Positions 44,600 to 57,413 of a stretch of 64,000 bases of DNA are shown one piece after another. The number at the start of each line of letters is the position of its first letter. Position 1 is the first letter of the stretch. The translations under genes and the position numbers were made by a program. This stretch comes from Sisyra terminalis (lineage: Eukaryota; Arthropoda; Insecta; Neuroptera; Sisyridae): positions 25,339,282 through 25,403,281 of the forward strand of contig OY292277.1 of the NCBI GenBank assembly GCA_958496175.1, written 5' to 3'. The notes under the pieces are model-generated. The model had not been told where the DNA came from. It saw nothing but the letters and a program-made list of their open reading frames with translations, and ran no database searches.

Positions 44600-47515
44600 T
44601 TTACGTAGGAGGAAGACTTAACGAGAATCTATTGAAAATCTGGAGTGATCTAAAAGTTTAATTTCCTAAGTCTTATAAAGTTGCTTTCAAATACTTGAAT
44701 ATTGTAGGGACTTTTGTTCCATCCGGCTGCTCAAATTGTCAACTAGCAGAGAGATGAAAGGAACATGATTAAGTCAACTTTTTTACAATGTCTACTTAAA
44801 CTTCATTCGTCTTAACTACTTAAAACCTTAGAAATATTTTTTTCTAGTCAAATTAAGACTTTAGTATTTATTTTCTGCACTATGGCAGAATATTTTAACA
44901 AAATATTTTAATTAGTTGTTAGATTATATTTTACTTAAAATGATATATCTCATATCACTATTTCGCATACCGTTTCACTATATCAACAGTCAACACTTAA
45001 TAAATTAAATATATCACAATAGCTACAACACTACTCTACTGATATATCCCTATTACGCTGATTGCATGCTCTGCATTCATTACGTACCAAACTAAAGATA
45101 AGGAAATTTTTGCGTTCAACTAGAGAACAGTTTGGTAAGCAAAGTATTGTGAAAAATAATCGATTTTAAAAAAGCTGATGTATCGCTAAACATCGATGCA
45201 GGGTTTCGATATTTTAAATCGAATAAAAAAATCAAAATATTTTTCAAATAGACACTATAGGTACTCTGGAATAGGTACTGAGTCAAGTGTATGCAGGAAT
45301 TGTAAAGAAAGCAAGCAAACTACCTCCCATATCCTATTTTACTCTCAGCGTAGCTAACTTAGCTTTTTATTTTTAGGACTATCAGAACATGAATTGGAAA
45401 CACTGAGATGTATGACTAGAGGACGTCTCCATAAGCCCAATATTAAATTTTTATTTCCCTTTAATTTACCGAATACTCGTACCCCTTCCACTGCCCCTTT
45501 CTAAAAAATATATTCTCTCTTCTCTAAGTCGGCGTATGAAGCAAAGTGTAATGGTTCTAACAACGACCAGGAGAGAGCACTGATTTAAAAAAAAAGGTAA
45601 GAAAGTAGGGACCCGTTGGTATTCATTATATTTTTGACAGATTTATGACAAGGTTCCCTCTAATGACTAGTCACTCTAGTAATACAACTCAATGGTTGAA
45701 AAGCATCCACAGGGTCCTAATTGGCTGTCTGGTTAGATTTGTATCAGAAACAGGCTAATATGAACGAAGAACAGTGCAAGGACTCAATAATCCTTACAGA
45801 ATGCAGTGCAGAGGAACTGGCAAGAAAAACCCCTCATAAATCAAAAGATGTAGTTGAAAATCTAATAGACGTAGTTCTATAGTTCCACATTAAGTAATAT
45901 TCCACCATGAAACATTATTAAGTAATTATATCTATTATCTATCGCATCTGTCACACTATAATTTGTAATTTTTTGATACTTTCTTTTTAATATTTCTTTT
46001 ATACGACAGCATAAATCATAAACATCAAGTAAGGACAAAGCATGTTTAAACAACAGTAATGAAACTAAAGGGTATAGTAATGAAACTATAGTATGTGCCT
46101 TTTGACGTTATACTTTAAATGAATTTTTTTCCACGGGAAAAAGACTGCCCAAGGTAAAATATATTTTCTAAGAATACCATATTCAAGAAAAAAATTGTAG
46201 TTTTATTAATTAAGATGAAGAGTGTTTTCAAATACCTTTTCATTCTTACCATTGATATTTTTGGACTGAGTGCACTTTTGGGAGTAAGAAAGTGAATTCT
46301 ACGTAATCAAATATTTAAATAAATGAAAAAGTAAAAACGAATGCCGAGGAGAAATTTCAGGTTCAAATTGAGTAACGATAAATTACACACATCCGGACAC
46401 AGCATCATCTTGAGAAAAAAAATTTGTTTCACATTAATCGAGCGGGTCTTATGAAATAAATACGACACGAGTTAATTTCTCTTCAAAAACAATAATGCCC
46501 AAAAATATTTTTCCATTCTTCCACCATAACCCATCGCTATATACTCAATTTCCTGTACGCAACACTATATAATTTTTTTTACTTTTAATTTGAAGTTCAT
46601 GCCACATTATTCATTTTATTTAATTCCTATTGCATATAAAAAAAACCTGCGTGAATTTTTCATTTAATTTCACCTGTTTGATTTTTTTCACAATTCAAAT
46701 TGATAGTTCTTTTCTTTGTTAGCGATTAAGGCTTAAAACAATGTCTAATTGGCATAGCTTGAGCAATAATTAACGTGGAAAAGATATTTTCCTCTAATTT
46801 TAATCGTTTTGTGTTTGATATAATCATTTTATTGGAGTTTAGAACTATAGATTCTCTTTACAAAACGTTAAATATAATTGTAATTTCCATGTATTCTCCT
46901 AAAGATTTGTAATTATAAAAATTACCTTTTGTTGCATTTAAAATTATGTAATAAAAAAATATTATACAATTACAGATCTTTATGTCTAAAGAACTATCAA
47001 TAATGAATTAAGAAATTTTTAAAAAAATTAAAGCCGAAATTTTTATTTTTAATATAAATTTTTTAAATTTTTATTGACTCAATCTGGGAAAATTTAAATT
47101 TATTACTTCCTTTTTTATTTAAGACAAAATCCTTAGTCAAATGAATAATCGAATAATCAAATGACATAATATTATAAATATTTTTAAATAATAGATTATA
47201 ATAATAATGCATTTTTAAATTCATGCCTCAGTTCATTCCTCTTCCGCTAGGAAGCGCTCAGAAAACAAAAACATTTTTATGTACACAATTTCATGTCTTC
47301 GAATGATTTTAGAAAAAAAAACACGTAAAATAGTATAGTCGAGCCTATCAATAACTTCAATAACAAAAATAATCTTTTGTTTGAAAATCTCAATGTATGC
47401 ATTTTAAACTCCGGAAATTATATTTAAAGTGCTGTAAGTGGATTATACATAGATATACCTCTGCATAGATCAGAAACATGAACTAGAGTGAGACGGTATA
47501 ACTAGAGAACTTTAA
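44600..47515. other. Long stretch without recognised genes
   Basis: At 45.76-45.88 kb a frame reads LDSIILTECSAEELARK, faintly like the conserved end of a LINE RNase H or tail region but too short to call. The rest is AT-rich. Confidence 0.35.
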
Positions 47516-47519
47516 AATG

Positions 47520-47770
47520 TGATACTGGAGTAGAATGGAGAAAAGCATATAGAGAAGTCACAAACCTGGAATTATAAAGGAGAACCAACGACAAAAAGAC
47601 GATCTTTGATTTTGTTTCAAGCAGAAAAGCTAAATGGATGATTCATTCTACGAGTAAAAGGAGTCATATTGGGAATTAAAAAAGGAAAATTGGAAAGTTA
47701 CAAGAAAAAAGAAAGAAGAATTGGATCCCTAGATCCATTAAATCTAAAAGGCCAAGAAACAATTTTCAAA
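47520..47770 (+). pseudogene. Decayed LINE reverse transcriptase tail
   Basis: The frame GVILGIKKGKLESYKKKERR is followed by IGSLDPLNLKG, parallel to VVKGKLEGTKKRGRR and IEILDLLK at 5.7 kb. An upstream 'tggagtagaatggagaaaag' region may be part of the same relic. There is no intact domain. Confidence 0.5.
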
Positions 47771-47774
47771 AAAT

Positions 47775-48610
47775 GGTACCAAAATCAAAGTGTGTATGTA
47801 CTTATAGTACATAAGAAGTTATACTTCTCTGTAAAAGTCTAGTTTTTTTTCTGGGAATAATTTTTTACGGTTCTTGATTTATAACTACAGTTCTTAACAG
47901 AATTTGCATCTTTATAACTAAAACAAAAAGGAATCATTCATAATATTTGATTATTATTTTAACTCAGTTATAAATCTAAAAATTTGGTTAAAATTTAAAA
48001 GAATAGTTTATTCGTAGCTAGGAACCGAAGACCTAATTTAAAAAACTTGTAATCATAAAAGTTATTTTTGGGTTTAAATAACACCTACATTAATTTGCGT
48101 ATTAATTTGCGTCTTGGGTATTATTTAATATATAGCAGAAGTTACCCGTTTGGGTACAAGAGCAGTTCAAATTGTTTAGTTCAATCTAGATATTGTTAGC
48201 AAAGATGGCACGAGCAATTGTTTCTAGCGCTTATCCGTATATATCTACCGACTTTTCTTACAAAACTAGTAACGCCAATTATTTCCATATCATAATACGC
48301 CTAGAGAAGTACCTATAACTAAAAAGAATAATAAATCACTTCGACTAGAAGTTTGAATTTTACTCTGTATGTAAATAATTAAGTTTTGTACGAAATGAGT
48401 CGTTGTAGATCAAAATCGGTTGAATGATTAATGAGTTATGTTTCACGTAAACTCAAAAAATGGTTACAAAAAAAAAAACACGAATTTCTGCTACCTATAA
48501 CATCTGTTTTGTAAATAACGTACAATGTCTTATTTTCAACAAACTTTAGGAAAATATTCTAAGCAAAACAAGGAACTCTTAGATATAAACATTTCCACCT
48601 TCTATAAAAG
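47775..48610. other. Stretch without recognised genes
   Basis: Nothing supportable was seen; the 66-codon frame at 48525 runs into the element that follows. Confidence 0.4.
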
Positions 48611-48626
48611 GAACGTTCCCTTAAGA

Positions 48627-48830
48627 CAATGCTTCTCAAACTTTTTCATACGAAGACCCCCCAAATCAGAAAAAAATCCAAGGCTCCCCTCTCCCAAAAT
48701 TTTAAACTTATGGGATCAACAGTAATTTGTTTATGTAACATTAATTATTGTTAAAGAAATATTTCGCGGCTCCCTGGTAGGAGCTCTAAAGCTACCTAGG
48801 TGACCGCGCCCCCCAGTTTGAGTACCACTG
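48627..48830. mobile_element. hAT-like MITE with clear 8-bp TSD
   Basis: Ends CAATGCTTCTCAAACT and the complement of AGTTTGAGTACCACTG are inverted. Flanks ccttaaga (48619-48626) and cctcaaga (48831-48838) differ at one base. The interior 'gaccccccaaatcag' and 'gaccgcgccccccag' are subterminal C-rich blocks typical of 'right-left' hAT MITEs. Confidence 0.88.
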
Positions 48831-48844
48831 CCTCAAGATACTAA

Positions 48845-50060
48845 TAGTAGTTTAACTGAATTAAACTAAATTGAGGCAATAACCCATCTAGGTGGTACCT
48901 TTTGGTGAGACGATAGGACAATTTCATGTATTTATATAATTATTGTATTCTGTTATATATACAATAACCAATGTTTTCTTTCCGGAAAGCTCTTTCGAAT
49001 TTTGGTAAAAATGGTTCTTTTTGAGGTTTGAATACTAAACAAGCAGCCATTTTTGGCTTACAGCAGAACTTTTTTGATTCGAGTTTTAATAGTTTCTTAG
49101 ACTTTTGATTATTCAGAGTTCACTAACAAAACAATGGAAGTCAATTGAGGCAAATTACCAAAAAAATTATTGTTTAAATATAGACGATTTGTAAAAAAAT
49201 ATTCATTAGAAATTTTACCAAGTTAATTATGTAGGTAATTATTTTTTTCCATTCTTTGAATTTTACTGTCAAAGACATTGAACGCGCTTTCTAATTACTT
49301 ACGAAATATGCCTATGCCAAATGGTAATTCAATAATCAAAATTTTCCCAAACTCCTACTCCAAATATACACTACTTGTAAGAAAGTATTGAAAATGAATA
49401 TTATCTTTAAAAGTTGCAGAAAATTTATTTTTGGTGGTATAAGTTTCCAAACACGCGTTTACCCTCTCACTGCATGAAAATAATTAAAATTTAATCGTTA
49501 CATTCATCATTTTTTATGAATTACTCACGGCAACCTTGTAATAAATACTTCCAGTTTCTTACCCTTGGCAATTCAAAGAAAAAAAAAACTATAAATTTCT
49601 TTCCAACGATTCTCAAATATTTGCAGCCTTTAAAAGATAGCTTAAGAAACTTCAATTTGAAGATTCATTTCTTGAAAGTGAAACTTAATAAAATGCATCA
49701 TTTCCTCTGCATAAAATTGAACTAAGCACAATAATTTGGTGAAGAAATCAACCTGAAATAATCACAGGGCAATCAACTTACATCAACGTATTATAAAAAT
49801 AATCTAGGCCTTTGCCAAGTTTATCTTGTCTAGTTATAAGTTTTTACATCATATTTACTATAATTGTAGGTATATATATAAAAAATAATAGCCTTTAAAT
49901 TATAGAAGCTTCAACGTTCATTTCATAACCAAATTATAATACTAATATTTATAATGCATTGAATTTTAATACTCAGTTAAATTGGCTTCCATTTCAACTT
50001 ATCAAATAAAATTGATTTATTTATCATAATTTGGTATTAACACACAATATCTTTAAAAAA
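48845..50060. other. AT-rich stretch, no recognised gene
   Basis: A 69-codon Lys/Phe-rich frame (49516-49725) is judged a product of base composition. Confidence 0.4.
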
Positions 50061-50065
50061 AGATT

Positions 50066-50260
50066 CATACTGTTATAAAAGGGAAAATGGAAGATCCCAA
50101 AAAAATATTAGGAAGACGAATTGATGTCCTAGATTTATTAACAGATTAACGCAAGGAATGGATTCCTTTAATTTGAAGAACTTTTCCAGGGATAGAGGGC
50201 GCTATTCAATCACGCGGAAATCGAAACTTGTCGTTAGGCAGAAAATAGATGAAAAAATAT
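50066..50260 (+). pseudogene. Decayed LINE reverse transcriptase tail
   Basis: VIKGKMEDPKKILGRR and IDVLDLLTD, then a stop and RKEWIPL match the order of the relic at 5.7 kb. A 'gttaggcagaaaatag' end parallels 'gtcagacagaaaacag' there, showing common descent at the DNA level. Confidence 0.55.
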
Positions 50261-50834
50261 CCTTTTACCGTTTTTATATCTTTTAAGATCTCAGAAAAAA
50301 AATATCCAAAAAATAAAACTTTCATAAATTCATAAAACCATTGCATTCATTAAAAAAAAATAAAAATATAAAAATAGAGAAGGGACGATTGGAAATTGCA
50401 TAATAATAAGGTTAACCTACATGAAAGTACTTCCATCTATACATTGAATGCAAAATTACGTGGTAAATATTATATTCAAAATAAATTAACATAGTTTTTA
50501 ATTTGATAATTTCATTTCATCAACTTTTCTTAACGTAGGTGATAACGGGTTCACTAACCCGTACGAGACTTCTCACAAAAAGGATGACAGGATAAATGTA
50601 ACCATGATTTTTTGACTTCTTTTTTTTATATCCTTAAATAGCTCTACAAAATTTGATGAAATTTTTAGAATAAATAAATTTTGATACAAACTATTGACTA
50701 ACATGTGCACAAAATTTTCTTATTTAAAGCAACTAAACGCTCGAAAGTTTGATGTAGCAAGCTAGCGTCCGGCCAAAACTAGTTTTTACGGACGAAACCG
50801 AATTCCGGTATCAGTCTCAAATGACATCCTAGAA

Positions 50835-51073
50835 CAATGGTTCTTAACCTGGGTTCAATCGAACCCCAAAGGTTCGGTGAGTTAGTCTCGCGGGTTCGGC
50901 GAATATAATGTTTTAATGGTTTTGTTCACTTTGTGCATCTATATATAAATATATCTTACCTATGTTTTGTACTTGAAAAAAGTACTTTTTTCTTTTTCCA
51001 ATTAAGAAGAGTTCAGTGAATGCGCATATGAATCAAAGGGGGTTAGTACTTTCAACAAGGTTAAAAACCAATG
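50835..51073. mobile_element. hAT-like MITE, best copy of the 'ggttcggtgag' family
   Basis: Ends CAATGGTTCTTAACC and the complement of GGTTAAAAACCAATG are inverted. Flanks tcctagaa (50827-50834) and tcctataa (51074-51081) differ at one base. Inverted subterminal blocks 'gggttcaatcgaacccc' and 'ggttcggtgag' recur in the copies at 12.5, 15.2 and 16.2 kb. Length is 239 bp. Confidence 0.88.
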
Positions 51074-51155
51074 TCCTATAATTTGTTCTTAGACTCAAAA
51101 GGAATGGAGACCATAACATTAGAGAAAAATATATTTATATAAATCATATTTTTGA

Positions 51156-51328
51156 GCCTACTGGTGGCCGAGTGGTCAAATTCACCTCTTCAAAACTGGT
51201 AGGTGTTGGGTTTTATCTTCGTATCGAGCAAATTTTCAATATTTCTCGATCATGGATTTTTGTTAAACCTAGAATTGCTAAAGACCTTAGTAGTTATAAA
51301 GCGACGGTAAATAACAATTAAAAAAATA
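51156..51328 (+). repeat. tRNA-derived SINE, nearly full copy
   Basis: The head 'ctactggtggccgagtggtc' holds the A box; the B-box position reads 'gttgggttttatcttcg' and is degraded. The body 'gagcaaattttcaatatttc' and tail 'gcgacggtaaataacaatta' are the clearest in the window. It sits 80 bp from the hAT copy. Confidence 0.8.
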
Positions 51329-51334
51329 ATATTT

Positions 51335-52755
51335 CTTTCAACTACTATATGCAATAACCTCGATTTAAACAACGTTTACAATTATCGAAGAAAAATTTAT
51401 TGAAAATCTTTAAGCATTACAATCAAATTTTATTTTTACACACATATCAGTGACACATATTATGACATATGGGATTGTAATTTTGAGACCAATAAAAATA
51501 AATACCACTTACACATCATTGGAAAAGTTTTAATGAAGATCAATTTAAAAAAACTCAAAATTTACTTCTGATAAACTCCCTGCCCTTTGGTTTACTATAT
51601 TAATATCATCCAACATTCGAGATGCATAACTAAATGTTAAACCAAGATCTTAATTTCAGCTTTCAATGATTTATCGTTTTAGAATTTTGAAGGATACATA
51701 TTTTATCAAGACCATAGTTGTTCATTTTTGAACTTTCATCACAATTGCCTTTAGTTATTAACGCTGTTCGTCCCTTTAATGATTATAATAATTATTTGCA
51801 TCGTACTAATTGAGCCGCTTAAAGTCAAAGTGGTGTAAGTCATAATTGAATTTTGAATTTAAATTTTCCTCTTTTATTAGCTGAAACGATTCCTTGGGTA
51901 ATTAACTCTTTATTAGAAAAGTGAAGTAAATCAAAGCTTCATTGTTATGCCGATAGATAGCAGACCAAAAACACCTTGCACTTGGGTTTTTTCGATAGCT
52001 ATTTGGATAGAAGTTATTACATTCGCGAATAGCAATAATATGATTTACACCACTTTGGCTTTAAGCGAAACAATTCTAAATGGCAACAAAAGCCTACTAA
52101 AACTTTGTAATTTTCTCGTGAAAAAATAACAAACAGATAAACTTTCAATTTTTAAAGCATGATTCATTTGATAGTAAAATTTTACTTTCAATTAATGAGG
52201 TAATTAATCCGTTATAAGATTTGCAACTATTTGATATTCATAATTTTGGCAATATTTCATTGATTCAAAAATGCATATTTTTCCTGTTCCCAAAATACCT
52301 CTCAAGTTATATAAATTTCATCGATCACAACACTCGAAAAATGATTGAATAACACACATTAAGTATTAGATTTCACAACGAATTGATCTAAAAATCAAAT
52401 ATGCCCCACAAATAATAAACACGAAAAAATATATAAATGATATAATCGAAAGCGACTGACACGAAAATCAAATTTCTAAATAAATCGTACTCATTATTAA
52501 TTTTTTATGGCGACACGTGTCCTAGTATTTCAATCTTTCGGTTTTATTGTTATTTTTTTAGGTAGCTACATTTCTTTTAAATTATTTTTGCTCATTTAAC
52601 TCTAATTTTAGCATTGGAACACTTGTTCGTCTTTACAAGGCTATTTTTTCGTTAAATTCCGGGTACATTTCTGAAAAATAAAACCGATCACTTTTAAAAC
52701 AGACAATCATCACATTTTACAACATACCTACGTATTTCAAGAGTTGATTGATTAA
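51335..52755. other. AT-rich stretch, no recognised gene
   Basis: A 60-codon frame at 51947-52129 (starting MPIDSRPKTPCTWVF) is not recognised and lacks context. Confidence 0.4.
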
Positions 52756-52757
52756 TA

Positions 52758-53330
52758 TATCTACACTAATATAAGTTGAATATTTGTCTGTGTATTTTAA
52801 TTTTTAACCAATTTTTGAATAAATATTTATTCCTAGATGACCTTATTGCAAATTTACTACTTTTAAAACTTTTGTTCATTGGACTTTTTGCAGCCCGAGA
52901 GTGGCTGAATCGATTTTGTTGAAATGTTACATTTAGGTACCATTGTGTTTCAGTGTACCATACCTCATTTTTTCGTTCGCATTAAAATATATATGTATGA
53001 TATATATCAGTACGGAAGAAAAATTGAGGAAGATATCCTCAACATATAACTGAAGGATGAAAAAAGCCATCCTTTATAATCGTGTGGAATATCACTGAAT
53101 AAGAATTTAAAAATAATAAAAAGGAGTCATAATATTGATTATCGAAAATAATAATTAATGAGAAATATTTTTATGTATATAATTTTTTCGTACGTGTGCA
53201 TGTCACTAAACTATTCCTAAATCGCTGCACTGATTTTGATGATTTTTTTTTGTGTATTTGGGGGAATCTCTGGATGGTTTAGATTCATTACTGATCGCTG
53301 CAGGTTGTGGTAAGATTTCAGGTCTTTCTT
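52758..53330 (-). repeat. Arthropod interspersed repeat, minus orientation
   Basis: The left border 'tctacactaatat' is the complement of the 'atattagt.tagat' tail at 30.83 kb. Internal 'gattttgatgatttttt', 'ggggaatctctgg' and 'attactgatcgctgcagg' are pieces common in such elements. There is no frame. Confidence 0.5.
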
Positions 53331-53561
53331 TTTATAATTTAGCATTTATTTTAATTAAAGATTCGCCAAGAAAATAAAAGCAAGCTTCACAATATTTTTC
53401 GTGGTGATATTTATGGAGCTGTGAGCAAAATGATGATAGAATTCCAAGAATATTTTTACATTAAATGCATAAAGAGTGTAAAGAGCAGCGAATGGTTAAA
53501 AATTATTTATAAAACCGTAAACAGTAATAAACAACTTAAAAGAGAACCAAAATCTCTGAAA

Positions 53562-53762
53562 CTAATTAAGTTATCTTCATAGGGTTTGTTTTTGGACTAA
53601 AAAATATAATCATTTTTTTTCAAGTACTTCATCAAGTACTGAGTACTTCATAAAGTCCCGAAAAGTGACGAAACGTTGTACAAACATTCAAATAATAATC
53701 ATTATGGAAAAAAATTGATTATATTTTAGTCCAAAAGAAATCCATGAAAATAACTTAATTAG
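53562..53762. mobile_element. 201-bp inverted-repeat element enclosing a hammerhead-like motif
   Basis: Arms start CTAATTAAGTTATCTTCATA and end with the complement TAACTTAATTAG. They extend about 55 bp each side through 'ggactaaaa..tataatca'. A one-armed copy lies at 55534-55660. The centre carries 'gtacttcataaag', a small stem, and 'gaaacgttgtac'. Confidence 0.75.
53643..53681 (+). ncRNA. Hammerhead-like relic within inverted-repeat element
   Basis: The layout is gtac / ttcataa / stem gtc...gac / gaa / acgt / t / gtac, with stem I gtac:gtac and palindromic acgt at the stem III place. The core reads TTCATAA in place of CTGATGA, so catalysis should be lost. Confidence 0.35.
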
Positions 53763-53764
53763 CT

Positions 53765-55455
53765 AATAATGGACATTAACTGAGTGAATCTCTAAAACTA
53801 TTATGGGTACCAGACTACAAATATATATGGGAACTAGCGGGCCGACAAATTAAAAAAAACATGTTTTAGCTTTAAATCGACATCTTAACATCAGAAAAAA
53901 TATTAATTTAGCACATTTGTGCACAACATCATCGATATATCATAGCTGAAAAAAAAATCAGAGAAGGCACCTTCTACATATAACTGAAGAATAAAAAAAA
54001 CAATCTTACATAATTGTGTAGGGTATCTTTGAACACGTTGACTACACATTTAAAAATTAATAAAGGGTCATAACAATTTCTTAAACTAAAAGATTGACCA
54101 TATTTTCGAGTTATGGGTAGTTTTTTTAAATAAGGAAAATTGAGAATATAGTTCGAAAATCAACTCATATATTTATCTCTAGATGTTGATAAAATATTAA
54201 AAAGACTTGCATATAATTATCTTCCTGAGAAATTAAAGCCTCCGGGAATTGCATAGATTAATAACTCAACAAGTTCTGCATTTCAATTTTAACAGTCCTC
54301 AGGGAATATTTGCAATTAAAGTAATTATAAGAAGATAATTTTACGAAAATAATCAATAAAATTTGATTGCAAAAACTGAAGTTGTTTACTTAATGCTTTT
54401 ATCTATCAATTTTTATTAATATTATATAAATATGTACGTTATTAAGGTACATATTATCGATTGTTCTGATAATTTTCCGAGCAATGACGTCAGTAACAGA
54501 CGTTACAAACAATGTAAAATATTTCTAGTTCACGATCGATATTTTTCCTGTTCATATTTAATATTTTTAAAAAAAGAAGCTCAATAATTATAAACTGCTG
54601 GCCATTGCGTGCCCTTCAATTCAATAAAAGTATTCGTAATGGCATTTAATTGAAGGTAGGGAAAATTAGAATTGGTTTCGGAACCTTCAAAGCAAATTGA
54701 ATTTCGATTTTTTAGAGAAAATAGTAGTGAAATATTGAATGACAGACGATCAAATTGTACGAAGAGTATATAATATTATAATGAATTACCAAGAATAATA
54801 AGGTACATTAATGTTTTTTGAACTCAATTTTGCGGTAACGGTTTAATTCGATTCAGTGATTTTTTTATGGCTGTACTATTGAGACAATGTTGAAATTTTT
54901 CGCATTGTATTCAGTCATTCAGCGAGGTAAGTGGATGTCTTTTTTATATTTTCTCTTTAATAATTTTCGTATTATTTCAAAAGGCTCGGATGTGTGCATT
55001 ATATAAATTGCAACAAGACTGCATTTATGAGAGCTGCGACATTTATTTTTTTTTTTTGCTTCTCTTTATGGAAAACCAGTTACGTTATTATTGTACGACC
55101 GACTTTTAATACAAAAAAAAAAAAAACGCTGATCAAGTTTCAATCCTTGGGACATGGTAACAACCGAAAAAAATTTTATGAGGAATTATAAAAAATTATT
55201 TTCAGATCTGAAAAGATTTTTCGATTTCTATTATTAGCAAAATAAAACATAAAATAAAGCTCTCAACCTATTTATATGCGGCAACTAAAAAGACGCAAAA
55301 GTCAACTGTCTATTTTGAAACTTTAAGACCGAGTGCATTATGAATTTACAATTAACATTGGTTTTTGTAGGAACTTATGACGGCATAGGTTTAGTGTATA
55401 GGTTAAACAAATAAGTTGTACTTTTATACTTTAATCAAATAAACAATACATTTCT
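53765..55455. other. Stretch with one possible first exon, otherwise unassigned
   Basis: At 54887-54926 a short ATG frame precedes a strong GTAAGT donor (see findings). The 65-codon frame at 54994-55191 is crossed by homopolymers and is not credible. Confidence 0.35.
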
Positions 55456-55456
55456 G

Positions 55457-55500
55457 GAGCACTAGTAGCCGAATTAAAGATTTCCGTACTTCAAAACTAT
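55457..55500 (+). repeat. tRNA-derived SINE, 5' head only
   Basis: 'gagcactagtagccga' and 'tacttcaaaacta' align to the tRNA-like head. It ends abruptly about 35 bp before another repeat. Confidence 0.5.
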
Positions 55501-55533
55501 ATTAAAAAGGACCGAAAAGTAAAATATATATAC

Positions 55534-55660
55534 CTTAATTTAGTTATCTTCATAGGGTTTTGGGATTAAAACATAATCAAAATTTATTTGATATTTATTT
55601 GATTTTCGTACGACGTTTCGTCGTCTTTCGAAACTTTATCAAGTACTATAATAAAAAATT
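55534..55660. repeat. One-armed copy of the 53.6-kb inverted-repeat element
   Basis: 'taatttagttatcttcatag' then 'ggattaaaacataatcaa' match the left arm at 53.6 kb, followed by the hammerhead-like core in reverse (55608-55646). The second arm is missing, so the palindromic copy may have formed from units like this one. Confidence 0.65.
55608..55646 (-). ncRNA. Hammerhead-like motif, minus strand
   Basis: On the minus strand: gtac / ttgataaa / gtttcgaaagac plus gac / gaa / acgt / c / gtac. The palindromic acgt and the perfect gtac:gtac stem I are kept, and the core (TTGATAA) is close to CTGATGA but has lost C3 and G8. Confidence 0.4.
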
Positions 55661-56040
55661 ATAAACACAATCTTGAACACTAACTAGCCAGGATAATTTT
55701 GTGTATGAAAATTACTTAAATATTCAGTTTCAAAACAGTTTCAAGAGTTCCAAAATACAAACTTAAATTTTTAACTTTCAATATTCGCAAAACTTTAAAT
55801 AATTTTAACGACATTCAGACTTTTGGCAATTTCACAGTTGGTCAAAAGTAAGACTGGGAGCTAAAAATAAAACTAGAAGATTTTGAAGGAGCCAGAGTCA
55901 TGGATGCATTTAATCCTTAATTTCAAAGATACAATCTTTCCATTATTGGTAATGAATAGTAACGAGTAATGACTACGAAAAAAATCTTTTATTCTATAGC
56001 TACATAAACTAAAGATATATTGACTCCACAGTCGGATATA

Positions 56041-56202
56041 GTGGTTATTTATCATCGCTTTATAACTGCGAAAACTTTTAACGACTCTAGGTTTAATAAA
56101 AACCATCAATTGAGAAATACTGAAAATTTGTCCGATATGAAAGTCGAGATCGGCACCTACCACTTTTGGAGCGGCTACCTGAACTACTCAACCACCAGTT
56201 GG
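56041..56202 (-). repeat. tRNA-derived SINE, minus strand
   Basis: The complement reads 'aactggtggttgagtagttc', then 'gtaggtgccgatctcgactt', 'aaattttcagtatttctca', 'taaacctagagtcgt' and 'agttataaagcgatgataaa'. Overlapping frames on both strands here (96 and 87 codons) come from this SINE and are not genes. Confidence 0.75.
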
Positions 56203-56204
56203 GT

Positions 56205-57405
56205 TTTTGAAGTTAGAATTCTCACAATGCATATCAACTCCTCAACCTTGGTCACAAATAATAGTACGAGGATCAAAATTTAAATTAATTTTTGAATTAT
56301 TCTTCTTCGCATAAAAAATCCTGAATATCTGTCATTTTATTTGAAAATTCAATTAATGTACTTCTTTAATGAGTTAATATTCTATATCAATTCTTCATAA
56401 GTTCTATCTAATTATATTAAACCAAGCTTTTTTGTATAAATTATCTGTATTCTTGAATTATTCAGCTTTCGCAATTGTATCAATTGCATTGGTTTCATTA
56501 TTGGTATTTTGAATCTTGCAAATCTCATAGAGAAACAGGTTGTATAGATATCTACAAGTGAAAAGGAAGATTTTATCTGTAAGGATTAACAGATTTTCTA
56601 TGTTCCTGGCAATGTTCTAAAAAGATCCTAATTCTTCATTTTTTCTTCGACTCTTCTAGTACTGTGATATTTAGATCAGGAGTATCCAACTTTTTTGACT
56701 TTAGGAGTACATTTTAAAACACCAGACGGACAGTGAGTATCCCTGGATTTTTGAGGTAATTTTATTGTAATAATACGTAAGTATTTACGTATAAAAAACT
56801 TGAATAATTTTTATTATGGAAGACACACGTTTCAAAAAACGAATGGATTAATTCGACTTGAAAGATTTTATTAGGAACTTAAAGATCTGGAAGAGTATTA
56901 ACTTCCTTGATCAAGACATCAACCGTTTTGTTCATGCAAAAATATACATATAAATATATATGCGTAAAAAATATACTTTTAGTATATAAAAATATTGTGT
57001 ATACTTTTTGATAATAAGATAGTAGATTTTAAGTTAAAATATAAAATATTCAAGGATTGTGAAGGTCAAAATAATTCAAATTTATGAATTTTTGCCATAA
57101 CGTTTGACGTATCTCTATGTTATCTATATGATTCATTTTAAAGTATTACTGTAAAGATAATGTACATCTGATTAAATAATTTAATAATGAACGCCATGCT
57201 TCACCTGAACTTAAATTCATTAATATTTTTTTCAAGCTAATATTTATACAAATAAAATGAGTAACAATTCATATTTCAAAAACAAAGTTTTGAAAAAAAC
57301 CATGCGCACTGTAATCTTGGTAAACAATTAAAATATTTGTGTATATATAATAATTTCCTGTCTAGAAACAAGTGAAACAAATTTTTGTTTAGTTATACTT
57401 TTTGG
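56205..57405. other. AT-rich stretch left of the BicDR first exon, presumed intron
   Basis: 'tcaggagtatccaacttttt' at 56677 resembles a worn hAT left end of the CAGGGGTGTCC family without a partner. No second BicDR exon was found here. Confidence 0.4.
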
Positions 57406-57413
57406 CTAAATAC

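Noticed and set aside
46038..46093. Direct repeat 'agtaatgaaacta' twice
   Set aside because: Two short units only; consistent with chance or minor slippage.
56020..56283. 87-codon plus and 96-codon minus frames
   Set aside because: Both cross the minus-strand SINE copy and contain its translated landmarks.
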